In this document: positions 41,164 to 41,663 of the stretch, piece after piece
Numbering within the stretch: the first letter of the stretch is position 1
How the letters are laid out: each line of letters starts with the position of its first letter
DNA from: Acidobacteriota bacterium
Lineage (GTDB): Bacteria; Acidobacteriota; UBA6911
Length of the DNA: 41,663 bases
NCBI GenBank assembly: GCA_012719355.1
Contig: JAAYAM010000261.1
Location: 1-41,663, forward strand
Direction: 5' to 3'
Made by a program: the position numbers and the translations under genes
Notes under the pieces: generated by a model
The model's input: only the letters and a program-made list of their open reading frames with translations
Databases searched by the model: none
What the model was told of the DNA's origin: nothing

Positions 41164-41663
41164 CTACTTCCTGTATTTTCTCTCCCGGTACGGAGTCTTG
41201 CGCGTGCCGGCGAGATCGAGAAGGCCTTCGACCTTTGTGGGGAGCCCGAAGAGATTGATAAAACCTTCGGCTTCTTTCTGGTTGTAGATAGCGTCCTGCG
41301 CGAAGGTCGCCAGGTCTTCGCGATAGAGCGAATTGGGAGACTTTCTGCCCGCGATGATCACATTTCCCTTGTAAAGCTTGAGACGTACGCTGCCGTTCAC
41401 GCGCGTCTGTACCGAGTCGGTGAATGCGTCCAGCGCGTAGCGCAGGGGTGTGAACCATTGCCCGTTATAGACGAGTTCAGCGTATTTCCCCGCCAGCAAA
41501 TCTTTGTAGTGCAGGGTCGCCTTGTCCAGGGTGATGCTTTCAAGTTCGCGGTGAGCCGTCATCAGGAGCGTTCCTCCCGGAGTCTCATAGACGCCGCGTG
41601 ATTTCATTCCGACGAGCCGGTTCTCCACGAGGTCACTGCGCCCTATTCCGTGCTCTCCTCCTA
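41164..41663 (-). CDS. argG: Argininosuccinate synthase, C-terminal part (5' end outside window)
   Basis: The frame is open to the right edge, so this is the last 165 codons of ArgG, which joins citrulline and aspartate with ATP in arginine synthesis. The sequence [23 protein letters not shown]-like block at the left edge of the frame is the conserved region at the substrate site, followed by YETPGGTLL and the typical C-terminal beta strands ([18 protein letters not shown], then a [12 protein letters not shown] tail). The GTG at 41628 is internal, not a start. It precedes bshC on the same strand. Confidence 0.93.
   Translation of the reverse strand, partial: GGEHGIGRSDLVENRLVGMKSRGVYETPGGTLLMTAHRELESITLDKATLHYKDLLAGKYAELVYNGQWFTPLRYALDAFTDSVQTRVNGSVRLKLYKGNVIIAGRKSPNSLYREDLATFAQDAIYNQKEAEGFINLFGLPTKVEGLLDLAGTRKTPYRERKYRK

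Noticed and set aside
1-41663. Search for CRISPR repeats, IS elements, integrase genes, att repeats and tRNAs
   Set aside because: No regularly spaced repeats, transposase or integrase motifs, or tRNA-like T-arm sequences were noticed in the intergenic stretches by eye; a tRNAscan or repeat search was not possible.

Overview
The window is a dense, gene-rich chromosomal segment of moderate GC content from a diderm (outer-membrane) bacterium. It carries a TonB-dependent receptor, a GT9 heptosyltransferase-type enzyme, an O-antigen ligase-type protein and a periplasmic parvulin. Several genes together suggest Acidobacteriota or a near relative: a TonB receptor with an N-terminal carboxypeptidase-regulatory-like domain, a very large secreted PIG-L/LmbE protein with a NEW3-like region, BshC, and DUF5658. 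This assignment is inference from gene content only. No tRNA, rRNA, IS element, prophage or CRISPR array was seen.

Layout. 1-432: end of a TPR protein. 440-2407: acetyl-CoA synthetase. 2581-7889: a B12 uptake operon on the minus strand (promoter, cobalamin riboswitch, btuF-btuC-btuD, TonB receptor, terminator). 7900-11027: two glycosyltransferases. 11146-12198: mtnA. 12525-13553: tsaD. 13444-22290: an eight-gene minus-strand polysaccharide cluster (sugar epimerase, GT4, O-antigen ligase, DUF1972/GT4, GT9, three GT2). 22426-25808: plus-strand genes (unknown 102-aa protein, NAD-type isocitrate dehydrogenase, esterase, queG). 25810-26259: a peroxiredoxin with an in-frame UGA. 26422-28107: PAS-GGDEF cyclase and DUF5658. 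28095-29629: hpt and a kinase/nuclease-fold fusion. 29776-32685: CitE-like lyase, MoxR ATPase, VWA protein. 32705-34015: two divergent hot-dog proteins. 34151-35206: parvulin. 35223-39255: aldehyde dehydrogenase and PIG-L protein. 39472-41663: bshC and argG.

The most interesting object is the peroxiredoxin at 25810-26259. Its reading frame is intact over 149 codons except for one UGA, which sits exactly where the peroxidatic cysteine of the BCP/PrxQ family belongs (TPG-U-TREAC). A stem-loop begins 8 nt after the UGA and has a G-first apical loop 18 nt downstream, which fits a bacterial SECIS element. I read it as a selenocysteine peroxiredoxin that gene callers would truncate or miss.

Other points: the cobalamin riboswitch heads the whole B12 import operon while the cobalamin-dependent enzyme QueG lies in the same window; a nucleotide-kinase-like domain is fused to a PD-(D/E)XK-like domain next to hpt; and three plus-strand genes (22426, 24786, 33650) have a -10-like hexamer 7 to 9 nt before the ATG and no Shine-Dalgarno, suggesting leaderless mRNAs. 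Core enzymes (Acs, IDH, SSADH-type dehydrogenase) and thiol/redox genes (BshC, peroxiredoxin) suggest a heterotroph with bacillithiol-type thiol chemistry.
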